From Oegoconia quadripuncta (Eukaryota; Arthropoda; Insecta; Lepidoptera; Autostichidae), in assembly GCA_949316235.1 (NCBI GenBank), contig OX438758.1, positions 12,867,731 through 12,931,730 on the forward strand: DNA of 64,000 bases, read 5' to 3'. Both the position numbers and the translations under genes were made by a program. Shown piece after piece: positions 44,660 to 54,768 of this stretch (position 1 is its first letter; every line of letters begins with the position of its first letter). Below the pieces are notes generated by a model. The model was not told the origin of the DNA. It was given only the letters and a program-made list of their open reading frames with translations, and made no database searches.

Positions 44660-44930
44660 GACGACCTTTTTGGTGTATAGTGGTTGAAAAATTCTGACTG
44701 CTATACCAAAAGGTCGCGGGTTCGAATCCCGCTAGGGGCATATGTTTGTATGATGAATACAGACATGTATTCACGAGTTATGGATGTTTTTCATTTATTT
44801 ATGAATATATTTACAAAAAAAATGTATTTGTGTAGTTTATCACCCATTTGGTATCCATAATACAAGCCTAGTTGCTTAGTGTGGAACTAGATGGCGCTGT
44901 GTGTATGTGCAAAGATATTTATTATTAATA
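44660..44930 (+). mobile_element. SINE-B copy 3, full length
   Basis: Head GACGACCTTTTTGGTGTATA, B-box GGTTCGAATCCC, body end GGAACTAGATGGCGCTGTGT. One extra base in the A-box (GGTGTATAGTGG) may weaken polymerase III promotion. Confidence 0.85.
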
Positions 44931-44960
44931 TAATTTCTACAATAATGCTGTTGATTCTAT

Positions 44961-44990
44961 GTAAATAAGTAAATAAATAAATAAATAAAT
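44961..44990. repeat. (TAAA)n microsatellite
   Basis: About seven TAAA/TAAG units. Confidence 0.85.
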
Positions 44991-45058
44991 ACTGCTGAGT
45001 CGAATACAACCGTAGATCCTAGCTTATAAAAGTTACACTGGGAAGTGTACAATCGCGA
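44991..45058 (+). repeat. Dispersed repeat F, partial copy 3
   Basis: TGCTGAGTCGAATACAACCG and TAGATCCTAGCTTATAAAAG correspond to the middle of the F repeat. Confidence 0.5.
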
Positions 45059-45596
45059 GTGGCACTGTAACATTGTGCCAAAATGACTAGACCCGTATGG
45101 CGGACCATTTTTTCGTACGTCGTTATTGTGATCCCACATGCCCCCCACAACTAGGGTTACCATACCGAATGACAGGAACCTTCCTGATATATTTCGAATG
45201 TTGGCTTCTGTCAGAAATCGGGGGATATTTGGATTAGCAAGAATTTTTAGAGGATGAATCAAAATTCATTGTTTTTGTGAAAATACAACTGACTAACCGA
45301 CAAAACCAAAGATTGTTTTTTTTTCGTTTAAATTTGCTTCCTCCATATATTTATTCATTTCATATATACGGTTACAAATTACCTATGTATAATAAAACTG
45401 CCAACCCTACAGGAAGAGTCCATATTTCCTCACTTACCTCACTCACACCGACAGGAGGAAAGTTATTATGTCAGATGTTTGGCTTAACGTGTGTTTAGCC
45501 AACATTTTGTTTACCTTTATCTCTCTTTAAAAAGTGAACGTTACTTTTACTGGATACCAACATCCTTGTGTTTGTGTTGTTAACTGTCGTTTAAAT
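45059..45596. other. Unassigned DNA
   Basis: No gene recognised. The 101-codon minus frame (44957-45262) overlaps the microsatellite and F repeat and ends in a low-complexity YLFIYLF run, so it is not credible. Confidence 0.45.
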
Positions 45597-45778
45597 AAAT
45601 CTGCCGCCAAGCAGCAATATTTATAGCATTGTTGTGTCTCGGTTGTCAGAGATAAGATAGCCAGTCCCCCAAATGTGTTGGGGTTTCCGGGTCAGTACGC
45701 TTCCACCTTCGACCTCATCTTTACTTAACATCAGGTGTAATTGAGGTTAAGTACCAACCCGTTGTGCATAAAAAAAAT
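45597..45778 (+). mobile_element. SINE-A copy 8, 5'-truncated
   Basis: From AATCTGCCGCCAAGCAGCAA to CCGTTGTGCATAAAAAAA. Confidence 0.9.
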
Positions 45779-45885
45779 GGTAAGTAAATATTGTTACTAC
45801 AAATAGTATCTCTACACGAAGTAAATAAAAACCCAAACAGAATTGAAGAAGCACCTATACATCATCATCAGAAGAACCGTTATCG

Positions 45886-46009
45886 CCTTGCAGGCTAGCA
45901 ACGCATCTGTGACCCTTTTGGTGTTGCGGGTGTCCATGGGCGGCGGTGATTGCTTTCCATCAGGTGACCCGCATGCTCGTTTGCCGCCCTCTCATATAAA
46001 AAAAAAAAT
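45886..46009 (+). mobile_element. L3-type poly-A retroelement 3' end
   Basis: GCTAGCAACGCATCTGTGAC to CTCTCATATAAAAAAAAAA, nearly identical to the 3' part of 35827-36026, which suggests recent activity. Confidence 0.85.
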
Positions 46010-46019
46010 AGCAAATTGA

Positions 46020-46190
46020 AGTGTCAGTGGGCCGCGAAGAGATAAACCACAAACCAGCAAGCGCAATGTGGGCCGTCCACGGCAGGATGCGGGAACTCTC
46101 TGTATGCAGGCCGTTTCCAACCGCTCGCTCTGGAAATCTATGGGGAAGTCTAGGTTCAACAGTGGACGTCCTGCACCTGAGATAATGCTC
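46020..46190 (+). pseudogene. RTE-like pol C-terminal fragment
   Basis: A plus frame reads GRPRQDAGTLCMQAVSNRSL, then WKSMGKSRFNSGRPAPEIM. The GRPR...MQA--NRSLW-S-G pattern corresponds to the GRPR...MQAAQDRSLWRSLGEA tail of RTE-type polyproteins (family knowledge). Only the tail survives. Confidence 0.6.
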
Positions 46191-46211
46191 ACAACAAATC
46201 GTAACAACATG

Positions 46212-46510
46212 TTTTTTTTTATTTTTTTTTATGCACAATGGGTTGGTACTTGACCTCAATCACACCTGATGGTAAGTGAAGGTGATGTCGAAGCTGGAAG
46301 CGTACTGACCCGGAAACCCCAACACATTTGGAGGACTGGCGATCTTATCTCTGACAACCGGAACACAACAATGCTATTAACATTGCTGCTTGGCATGGTG
46401 GTAGCTAGCCAGGCGGGCATTTAAAATGCCCTACCACCAACCAAACATATTTAAACATATACCCCGCTGGGGATCGAACCCGCGACCTCCGAATCGTAGA
46501 CCCAATGTTG
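46212..46510 (-). mobile_element. SINE-A copy 9, head partly truncated
   Basis: Minus strand with poly-A (plus-strand T-runs 46212-46230). A deletion removes the AGATTTAGATAAG block. The head ends at 46510, cut within the tRNA-like part, exactly where the L1-family LINE begins. Confidence 0.85.
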
Positions 46511-47412
46511 CTTAAAATTTACTTTACCTAATGTTAAACAAATGCCTATTGACATATTTGTACGAGGCGAAAAATTAGACCTTGTAGACACTACTGTCTT
46601 TTTAGGACTGACATTGGATGCTAAGCTTCAGTGGGGGCCTCATATTGAGAAACTAGCGAAAAAGCTTGCTTCTGCTGCGTATGCAGTCAAAAAAATCAGA
46701 AATTTAACAGACGTTCATACCGCAAGACTGGTTTACTTTAGCTATTTCCACAGTTTGATGTCATATGGCATATTGTTGTGGGGAAACGCTGCTGACATAC
46801 ATATGATTTTTGTTCTGCAGAAGCGTGCTATTCGTGCCATTTATAAATTAGGACCTAGAGAGTCTCTTAGAGATAAGTTTAAGGAAATTAATATCTTAAC
46901 AATGGCATCTCAATACATTTATGAGAATTTGTTATATGCAAAAAAAAATATAACCTTATTCGCTAAAAATAGTGATAGGCACAATGTTAATACAAGGAAT
47001 AAGAACCAGTTATCTATTTATGTTAGCCGACTTCACAAAGTTAGTAAATCCTTCAAAGGGCAATGTATACGCTTTTATAATAAGGTTCCAGTAGACTTTC
47101 AAAATATGCCTTTAAATAAATTTAAAGCAATCATAAAACAGAAATTATTAACAAAAGGCTATTATAAAATCACTGACTATTTGAATGATAAGCAAGCATG
47201 GACATAGCTGTCTAATCATATAATTATCAAATCGCAACCTATAATCTGTTTAAAAGAGCAACCCTAGAGTTTCTTGCTCGTTCTTCTCTGGGGAGTCAGC
47301 TTTGTGAATGAGCAGTAAATTTAAACTATAATGTAATATTAATATTAATAGTGACGTTTTCAAGTGATAATTTTATCCTATGAAATAAAAATATTTTGAT
47401 TTTGATTTTGAT
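46511..47412 (+). mobile_element. L1-family non-LTR retrotransposon, 5'-truncated
   Basis: C-terminal reverse-transcriptase reading frame, a 200-bp 3' UTR with AAAAGAGCAACCCTAGAGTT and TTCTTGCTCGTTCTTCTC, a polyadenylation-like AAATAAAAA, and a TTTTGA repeat tail. It abuts a truncated SINE-A at its 5' edge and a SINE-A head fragment just past its tail. Confidence 0.9.
46513..47207 (+). pseudogene. Reverse transcriptase C-terminal fragment, open frame
   Basis: A long uninterrupted frame (in-frame from 46513, first Met at 46542, stop at 47205-47207), the longest intact coding remnant here. It starts at LKFTLPNV, just after the point equivalent to the FADD region. It contains VDTTVFLGLTLD, LQWGPHIEKL, FHSLMSYGILLWGN, LQKRAIRAIYKLG, FYNKVPVDFQNMPLNKFKAI and a YYKITDYLNDKQAWT end. 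RT catalytic motifs lie upstream and are missing, so it cannot work. No frameshift or stop has accumulated over 220 codons, pointing to a young truncation. Its homologue is 17538-18254. Confidence 0.85.
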
Positions 47413-47413
47413 C

Positions 47414-47439
47414 TTACATTGAGCCGCGGAGGCAGTTAA
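47414..47439 (-). mobile_element. SINE-A head fragment
   Basis: TTACATTGAGCCGCGGAGGC then AGTTAA, the 5' edge of the SINE-A head on the minus strand. It may be a relic of the SINE split by the LINE. Confidence 0.6.
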
Positions 47440-47455
47440 ATGTGTTTATACTATT

Positions 47456-47544
47456 CGACGACCTGCCTGCGAAACCGACGCTTGCGGGTTCGAATCAGGG
47501 GTGATGTGTTTGTGTAATGAATATGAACATTTATTCCCGAGTCA
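47456..47544 (+). mobile_element. SINE-B head fragment
   Basis: CGACGACCTGCCTGCGAAAC, then GCTTGCGGGTTCGAATCAGG and TGAATATGAACATTTATTCC. The A-box part is deleted between CGACGACC and TGCGAAACC. Confidence 0.7.
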
Positions 47545-47768
47545 ACGCCAACCTACATACGAACTATGCACAAAATTCTGTTTTGCTGCGGTGCATGCAA
47601 GAATACAATATCTTGGAAGTTGATATTTTTAATGTTAAGTTCAGTAAATATAAGAGAGTGAGAGTTTTCGTTTTGTTTCAATAGTAGTTGTTTATTACAC
47701 TACAACCACATTCTACACTCTCCCACTCACACATATCTACACAGAAATGCTGTAGAGCAATGTCTAAG

Positions 47769-48040
47769 TTTTTTTTTTATGATTAACTGGATACACGTTT
47801 GACCACAATCTCACCTGATGGGAAGTGACGATTGGCCAAAGAGGAAGCACGCGATCTCAGTAGATGTCTATTCACCCTGCTCTTGAAGATCCCAAGGTTG
47901 TAGGATTCAGGAAAGACTGACGCCGGAAGGGAGTTCCATGCCTTGGCTGTTCGCATTATGAATGAAGAGTCGAACCGCTTATTAGTGCTTCCGTATGTTA
48001 ACTACATACGGGTGGGATCCCCACGCCTAATAGTTTTTAG
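47769..48040 (-). mobile_element. L2-family LINE 3' end, best C-terminus
   Basis: The minus strand encodes FDSSFIMRTAKAWNSLPAS, VFPESYNLGIFKSRVNRHLL and HFPSGEIVVKRVSS before a stop, then AATCATAAAAAAAAA. An upstream in-frame stop breaks the older part. This is the longest L2 copy here and shows the proper C-terminus that the 31284 copy has lost by frameshift. Confidence 0.8.
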
Positions 48041-48630
48041 CTTCGTTTCAATTATTTTAGGAATGATTTTTTTTTTTATTGTCTATATATCTCTATATCT
48101 TTCTAGTTATATATATCAAAGTTAGCTGACTAAATTAAAAATTAGAAATCTCCATAAATTTGGCTTTCAAAATTTTAAGAAATGTTTTATAAATGTAATT
48201 AAATAAATGCTGTGTGATGTCCGAAATATTTGTTATGTATTATATAGATACGTATTTTTAGAATTTTAATAGACATCAAACGCCCTAATCAGATTTGTCA
48301 CACGCCCAAACTCGCACATTCGAACGAATCACAAAATCAATTACCACAGATGCCATCACAGACGATAAAGAAAAATGTTCTCTGTTACACGCCACATTGA
48401 GTTGTTACTCGTATGCGAGAGTCGGTGAGTTGACGGGTGCGACGTGAAACATCGTTAGCCCTGATTGCTAAGGGCGCCAACAGACGTGATCAATCAAACG
48501 CAAAAGAAAATGATGGCATGTTCACATTTTATACAATTCCACAGATCGGAAACTGGTTATTCCAAGATTAGGTTCAGTTCGATTCAAATGGCATATCCAG
48601 TCTCAATTCGAGTTATACTCCCAAATAAGC
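48041..48630. other. Unassigned AT-rich DNA
   Basis: No supported feature. Confidence 0.45.
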
Positions 48631-48815
48631 CTCTAAATCTGCGGTCAAGCAGCAATGTTAATAGCATTGTTGTGTTCCGGTTGTCAGAGATATTATAGCC
48701 AGTCCCCCAATTGTGTTGGGGTTTCCGGGTCAGTACGCTTCCACCTTCGACCTCATCTTCACTTAACATCAGGTGTGATTGAGGTCAAGTACCAACCCGT
48801 TGTGCATAAAAAAAA
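48631..48815 (+). mobile_element. SINE-A copy 10, 5'-truncated
   Basis: From CTCTAAATCTGCGGTCAAGC to CCGTTGTGCATAAAAAAAAT. Confidence 0.9.
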
Positions 48816-49153
48816 TAAGAACGAATATTTGTTTCGATGTGAAATAGGCAATACTTATCCGAAACTAATATCCGCGATTGATTTTGTAGGTAACGATAAA
48901 AAAATCAGGGGGTCGATCGCGCTAAGTTTGAACGATAATACCAAAGCTAAAACATAACCAAAAAAGTTTACTTTAAGTGCATTTCGTATAGCGCTAATCA
49001 TTTGAACGGAAATTAAACTAGTTTTTTTTTAATACTCGTGGTTAGCTCTAAACAGTTTTGGTTTGGTTTTACTTTGGTAGCGTCAATGATATAATCGTTC
49101 ACAAAAAAAAATTCTTTACTTCAGCTAAACTAAAGCTAAACCAAAACTTTGAA
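48816..49153. other. Flank of the 115-bp array, with inverted repeat
   Basis: CAGTTTTGGTTTGGTTTTA (49053 onward) is roughly complementary to CTAAAGCTAAACCAAAACTT (49127-49146). The array may therefore sit next to, or inside, a mobile element with inverted ends. Confidence 0.45.
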
Positions 49154-49722
49154 CGTTCCCTTCGAACGGTAAGACCGTTGTAAAATAGCGCGATTGGTCC
49201 CCAGGATAAGAAACGAAAAATAATTTGTTATTTTTTTTCAAAATTATTGGAATATGAAATACTTTAAACGTTCCGTTCGAACGGTAAAACCGTTGTAAAA
49301 TAGCGCGATTGGTCCCCAGGATAAGAAACGAAAAATATTTTGTTATTTTTTTTCAAAATTATTGGAATATGAAATATTTTAAACGTTCCGTTCGAACGGT
49401 AAAACCGTTGTAAAATAGCGCGATTGGTCCCCAGGATAAGAAACGAAAAATATTTTGTTATTTTTTTTCAAAATTATTGGAAAATGAAATACTATATACG
49501 TTCCGTTCGAACGGTAAAACCGTTGTAAAATAGCGCGATTGGTCCCCAGGATAAGAAACGAAAAATATTTTGTTATTTTTTTTCAAAATTATTGGAATAT
49601 GAAATACTTTAAACGTTCCGTTCGAACGGTAAAACCGTTGTAAAATAGCGCGATTGGTCCCCCAGGAAAAGAAACGAAAAATATTTTGTTATTTTCTTTT
49701 CAAAATTATTGGAATATGAAAT
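49154..49722. repeat. Minisatellite: five 115-bp units
   Basis: Units start at 49154, 49269, 49384, 49499 and 49614. Each opens with CGTTCCGTTCGAACGGTAAA, which contains the 12-bp palindrome CCGTTCGAACGG (changed in unit 1). TAGCGCGATTGGTCCCCAGG and a T8 tract follow. Internal units are almost identical; units 1 and 5 carry the most changes, as expected from unequal exchange. Confidence 0.95.
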
Positions 49723-49964
49723 TGCGTTCAGTATAGATAGGAGTAGAATATAGGAGTTCCTCACAAGCTAAATTCAGTCGTATTTCTTATATGATAGCTA
49801 AGAAAGTTAATCAAAAATTTTTATCCGACCTTTTTCGAACTGATGAAAAAAAAATTACTCAAGAACATATGATTTTAAATTTGAATTCTGCTCTTTGCCA
49901 CATAATAAATACCGGTAAAATTGTTGATTGTAAGGAAAATCGATCTACCTACTCCGATCTACAA
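49723..49964. other. Unassigned AT-rich DNA
   Basis: An 80-codon plus frame (49791-50033) runs into the next repeat and is not credible. Confidence 0.4.
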
Positions 49965-50095
49965 CAAAGTTCAAAAATTCTTTATTTTGAAGGTACGCAC
50001 GGTTCACTTAGAATACTCAGATTGGTTTTTTAAGCTACCGCTTCTTTCTGAGAAGAACGAGGAAGAAACTCGAAGGGTTGCGATGTTTAAAAATA
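49965..50095 (-). mobile_element. L1-like LINE 3' UTR fragment
   Basis: Minus strand: CGCAACCCTTCGAGTTTCTT, CCTCGTTCTTCTCAGAAAGA, AGCGGTAGCTTAAAA, ending with AATAAAGAATTTTTGAACTT. It matches the UTR at 56206-56345. Confidence 0.65.
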
Positions 50096-51872
50096 GATAT
50101 TTACATTACAAAAGGAACAATTTGTTTCTTTATTAAATGTGGCTTAACTACTGTAACACGTGTGTCAATGATAAAGGCTGTGATGCATATATTAACTTCT
50201 ATTTATTCAATCTTTTTAACACGGATCACATTACTTATTGAAAATAGGTCGATCGGATACCGCTCTGGAGCGGCGCGGGCGGTGCGAGCTCTCTCCCCCG
50301 AATCAATATATATTCCACATTTAAATGCATTTCTTTTTAAAACAACGCTCCGTCTACCACGGCCAGCATCACACCACACCATCCCAAGCGTTCTCCTTGG
50401 ACCGTCGCCACAGTATCTACCTACTAATAAGTCGGTTGTGCCCATGAATGATTATCATTCTAGTCTGATATTTTATAAAATGTTTTCTGTTTTGTAGTAT
50501 CTTTAATATTCTTTACTTTGCAGTTGCATAAACTACTATAACAATACAAGAATGTACGACCTCATACCGTGAGATCGTCTTACGCTTAATTACAAATTCG
50601 AGTTTCACAACGAGTAATTCTATTCGCGACTCATTTGGGACTATTTCATCGCCACATTACGTAACGCGGGCAAATAAAAATGTACATACTTACGAATGCA
50701 AATCAAACCATATACATGGTCAGTAACGTTTTTATGACTCATTATGTGATTGTAATACAACCTCGTGTTATTTAACATTTTGCCAACATACTCAAAGACA
50801 ACGTAGGTAAACTACCTTTTATTTTAACCCCCGACGAAACACGATAGGTGTAGTGTTTGACGGCTTTGTGTGTGTGTGAATCCACCCTAATTTGTTATTA
50901 TCAATTTACTGAAATCATTATTTCCTTGTAGCTTTTTTTCTAGTCGCATTTTTCTCCGAAAGTGTTGTTTATTAAAGCAAATTAACTGATCGCCTTTATT
51001 TAATTTTTAACATTAATTAGGATATTCAAAGTCCATGAAATTATCCCTTCATATTTTATCTTTTAGAATTTAAAAAAAACACTAAAAATTAAATAAAACT
51101 ACCTTTTATGGTAAAATTAGTTATAGTTATTTACTTGTGAAGAACATAACCCTTGGCTATTTATAAATAACTCTTACTAATAGTATTACCCAAACACGCA
51201 CCGACCCCGAATACTAATCGTCCAATTTCTGTTCGATCCCCAATATAAAATAGTCATTAAACATTCATCGGGATATGTAATATATTCACGTCCCGGGCAA
51301 GACGTGCCGTCGCTAATTTGCGTGGAATTAATGTTTAACCACGGACAAGTCCCACGGGAGTGCCCCGGGACCGGGCGATCCACCAATAACGAACCCCGGC
51401 TTAATAAATTGCAATTTGTGTGCGTGAATATGGATAAAAACATCATTAACTTTTAAAAGAGTTTTTAAAGCCATCGAAATAATGTAAATTTTTCACATTA
51501 TGTATATAATGAAACGTTAGTAGGCACTTAGGTTATTCGGCCTTTAGTCATTTTTGTGTTATAGTACTTAAGGTATTACAATAGGCTTGCGCAAACAAGT
51601 ACCTAAGCCTCATTGGTAATCTCAGTAACTTCAATAAGAAACTGATTAGGTACCTACTTAAGGCTCGCATTGTTCACCAAACCAATAGTTTAGTCCTTAA
51701 TGGCCAAATTCGAGTGACCAAACTTAACTTGTCATTCCTATCGCTTTTCTGTTTTGCTGTAGATACTATATGAAAGAGGGTCTATAGGAATAAAAGCGAA
51801 TTTTTTTTAAAGTGTATCTACAAGGAAAGTGTACCTAAGAGGAATAATTCCCAGTATCAGATCCACATTATA
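50096..51872. other. 1.8 kb of unassigned DNA
   Basis: 50240-50430 and 51186-51440 are GC-richer and lack visible repeats. The 139-codon plus frame (50078-50497) and the 80- and 86-codon minus frames show no motif. They could hold conserved non-coding DNA. Confidence 0.4.
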
Positions 51873-52144
51873 TTTTTTTATGCACAACGGGTTACAGCTT
51901 GGCCTCAATCACAGTTAACGTTCCGGCCGAAGGAGGCCGAAGGTGGAGGCGAGCGCACCCGGAGACCGCAGCTTATTTGTGGGACTGGCTACCTTATCTC
52001 AAGCAGACAGCTATAACATTGCTGCATGGCGGTAGACTTAGATAAGATGGGCGGCCAGGTGGGATATTTAAGTAAGTGAAAATGAGTGTACCCGCTGTGA
52101 ATCGACCAAGCGATCACCGTTTTGTAATCTTATGTTGTTTACAA
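51873..52144 (-). mobile_element. SINE-A copy 11, old
   Basis: Tail TTTTTTATGCACAACGGGTT, middle ACTTAGATAAGATGG, and decayed head TGTGAATCGACCAAGCGATC. This is clearly the most diverged full-length copy. Confidence 0.8.
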
Positions 52145-52231
52145 ATTATAGTTACTAAAGCATGTCATTGGTGTCGATTCGATTGGCACATAAAACTATA
52201 TTTTAGCTATCTATCCTTTTCTGATTAGGAA

Positions 52232-52417
52232 CACACAAAAAGGACTACATGACAATTTAATCCTGCCTTACTTCTTTCAAAACAGCATCATCGATTTTAG
52301 CATCGATTGCCGTTATTTCTGAACGAAGTGACAGGACTCGGCCTTTTTGTGTGCTTGTAGTCCAAAAAGGGTAGACTGACAAGTCTACCCTAACTAAATT
52401 TAGACATAAATTTAGTT
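52232..52417. other. Cluster of inverted repeats, two hairpins with identical GACA loops
   Basis: Perfect hairpins: AGGGTAGACT-GACA-complement (52368-52391) and AACTAAATTTA-GACA-complement (52392-52417), directly adjacent. Upstream, CACACAAAAAGG (52232-52243) pairs with CCTTTTTGTGTG (52342-52353), and GGACTACA (52242-52249) with TGTAGTCC (52356-52363). The order makes the pairings partly alternative. Identity unknown. Confidence 0.75.
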
Positions 52418-53000
52418 TAAGCAAGTGCCAAGCAGATCGATACCACTATGTTACTATATTTAGTGGTAGGTACTTTCAGGTAGAGATGGTGTGAAAAAGT
52501 TTTAGGTGGAGTCTCAGCCAATTAAAATCTCACCCATGGGTGAGTTTTTACCCTTACAGGTTAGTAGTAGGAGTAATCTCAAGTGGTAGCGATGACGCAC
52601 ATGTGTGAGGCTCCTATGAAAATCAGCGTTGTGTGTAACTACAACTCTTGGTGAGATGAAGACTTTTTGCCAACACTTTGCGACACCGAAATAAATAGGT
52701 CTGCTTTTGTTCCTCGTTTTTGTTTACAATACAATTAATATTCTTTATTGTCCACCATAGTAGTTACAGTATACAATGGAACTTAAAATTATGGACTTTC
52801 AGTGATTTCTTCCAGGTAACCACTAGGTAAAAAGAATAGATAATAGCAATTGCAGGTTAGGCAAACAAAATTTAAACTTATGACTCTTTTTAAAGAAAAT
52901 TAGAAAACTGATTATTATTTACATCGAATTGAATTATTTTGATATGGTATGAATTACTTGAAATATTAATAGATAAAAATAAGTTGTAGGTACTTAGTGG
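52418..53000. other. Unassigned AT-rich DNA
   Basis: No supported feature. Confidence 0.45.
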
Positions 53001-53064
53001 TTTTTTTTTATGGTTAATTGGATACGCATTTGACCACAATCTCACCTGATGGGAAGTGACGATG
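53001..53064 (-). mobile_element. L2-family LINE 3' end, 64 bp
   Basis: Minus strand CGTCACTTCCCATCAGGTGA, then GATTGTGGTCAAATGCG, TATCCAATTAACCATAAAAA. An extreme 5' truncation of the family at 47769-48040. Confidence 0.8.
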
Positions 53065-53361
53065 TGTGTCGTTTATTTGGTCAAATAAATATTTTATATT
53101 CGATTGTAAGCAGAGGCGTTCAGCTTCAGAGTGGGAGACATGTTTGAGATTACCACTAAACAAGTGTGGAAACTCCCCTATAGGTGAGATTTTTTTGGAC
53201 AAGTCTCCACCCAAGCCGAAACAGAAATTTAGGATAACAGCCAGTGGTTTATTATCACAATTGTAAGAGAATTTAAAGTTTCACATTAAATTCACAATTA
53301 CTTATTGTGAAGAAACAACATAAAGACTAGCAGATTTTATTATTATTAAGAGCCCATAGTG
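53065..53361. other. Unassigned DNA
   Basis: No supported feature. Overlapping 66-codon frames on both strands have no motif. Confidence 0.4.
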
Positions 53362-53690
53362 TCTCACTGCTGGGCAAAGGCCTCCCTCATCTGTTTCCGG
53401 TCGTTTCTGTTCTTGGCGAGCATAAACCATCCCTTATTAAAACTGTCAAGCTCGTCTCTCCACTGTTTTCGCGGTCTGCCACGTTTGCGTCTGGCGGTTG
53501 TAGAAGTCCAAATAGTGGACGCATTTGCCCACAACTCGCACGGCATGCGGCCCACGTGACCCGCCCAGTCCCACTTCATAAGTTGCCGCTTTTTTCCCTA
53601 CGTCAAAGATCCGAGTCCGTGAGCGTAGTGTAGCATTTCTGACGCGGTCGAACAGTTTGACTTCCAATATGCTACGTTCCATGCTCCTAC
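53362..53690 (-). pseudogene. RTE-like LINE pol C-terminus, one frameshift
   Basis: The minus strand starts MERSILEVKLFDRVRNATLR (from 53682). It shifts frame near 53585 and continues MKWDWAGHVGRMPCELWANA, RRKRGRPRKQWRDEL and NRNDRKQMREAFAQQ to a stop near 53364. W-WAGHV-RM and GRPR--W-D are signatures of RTE-type C-termini. AATAATAATAAA follows the stop as a tail. Catalytic RT motifs are absent. Confidence 0.8.
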
Positions 53691-54463
53691 ACTAGCAGAT
53701 ACATTAGGGAAAATTATGACCCAATTTAATGTGCGGCAAAAACTAAATCAATGTACCTTTATTTTATAGGTCAACGCGTGCTCTGATGAACTCCGATTAT
53801 AACTGGAAAAGTTTTTGTGATTTACAACGGCCCAGTAACCACCATTACAGTAGCGCCACCGGTTTTTAATTGCCAAATTATGCAAAAACATCGACTGCTT
53901 TACATAAAAGGTGGTATTTATGTCCTAAAATATGTTTCGGTGCTATTGTACCCTTTTTCCTAAGTAACTGTGTTGCTTCTTGGCCATAAATAAGAGCTGG
54001 AATTGGCGCATCTACTAGTGATCTATGAAAACCAAAAAACTTATTTCGTAAGATAAGATAATTTATTTGCTTGAAATGTAGTTACAAAAGTTTTCTTATT
54101 TTTGTTCTTATATTTTAGAGGGATTTTTACTACGGGAAAATGCCACCCTCATAGGACCTCCCCTCTTCCACAGAGCAAAAAGTGGTACCTATCTTATAAA
54201 ACGCAGATGTATATATACTATCTACGCTTTATCCCCATAACAACCATTTGATATAGTGCCCTTAATGTTGTTGTTCCCTTCCCTCCCTTAATAATTAATA
54301 ATAATAATAATTAAAAATAAGATGTTCCTTTAATAATTAGTTTCCCACATTCAGATTTCACAATAATGCAAATTTTGAATTTGCGAAAAATGTATCATGC
54401 GGATTTTGTTGGACATTATACCTTATAGTGTATCCTACAGGAGGTACCTAATATAGGAATCTA
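53691..54463. other. Unassigned AT-rich DNA
   Basis: No supported feature. An AAT-repeat tract lies near 54295-54315. Confidence 0.45.
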
Positions 54464-54465
54464 TA

Positions 54466-54768
54466 CAGGGTGTCCCTGGAAGTATGGATCAAATCGAACA
54501 GGGGCATGGGGAAGGTCATTCCCAAACTTTTTAACCCTATGAATGTCGGTGCCATTTTTGACGGTTCAAAAGTTATGATCAATTTTTTACATTTTCATAT
54601 TATCGAATAGTGCTTATACAAAAAATTTTTTAAAAGAAAACTAGCAAAGCTATCAGCTTAATTTTTTAATTAAAAATAATTAATATTTTTTTTTTTTTCA
54701 GCTTAAGTTTGGGAATGACCTTCCCCATGCCCCTGTTCGATTTGATCCATACTTCCAGGGACACCCTG
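54466..54768. mobile_element. MITE with 64-bp perfect terminal inverted repeats
   Basis: Left TIR 54466-54529, starting CAGGGTGTCCCTGGAAGTAT. The right TIR 54705-54768 is its exact reverse complement over 64 bp. The element is 303 bp with a 175-bp AT-rich interior and is flanked by TA (54464-54465 and 54769-54770), as for Tc1/mariner-type targets. Perfect arms indicate a young insertion. Confidence 0.92.

Noticed and set aside
44957..45262. 101-codon minus-strand frame
   Set aside because: It runs through a TAAA microsatellite and a dispersed repeat; the YLFIYLFT end is a translated low-complexity tract.
49154..49722. CRISPR-like array
   Set aside because: The whole 115-bp unit is repeated with no unique spacers, and the host is a eukaryote. 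It is a minisatellite.
50078..50497. 139-codon frame, the longest non-repeat plus frame
   Set aside because: Its start lies in a LINE UTR fragment on the other strand, the opposite strand is also open, and no motif is recognised.
52232..52417. Rho-independent terminator reading of the hairpins
   Set aside because: Bacterial-type terminators do not apply in this context, and no T-run follows the stems.
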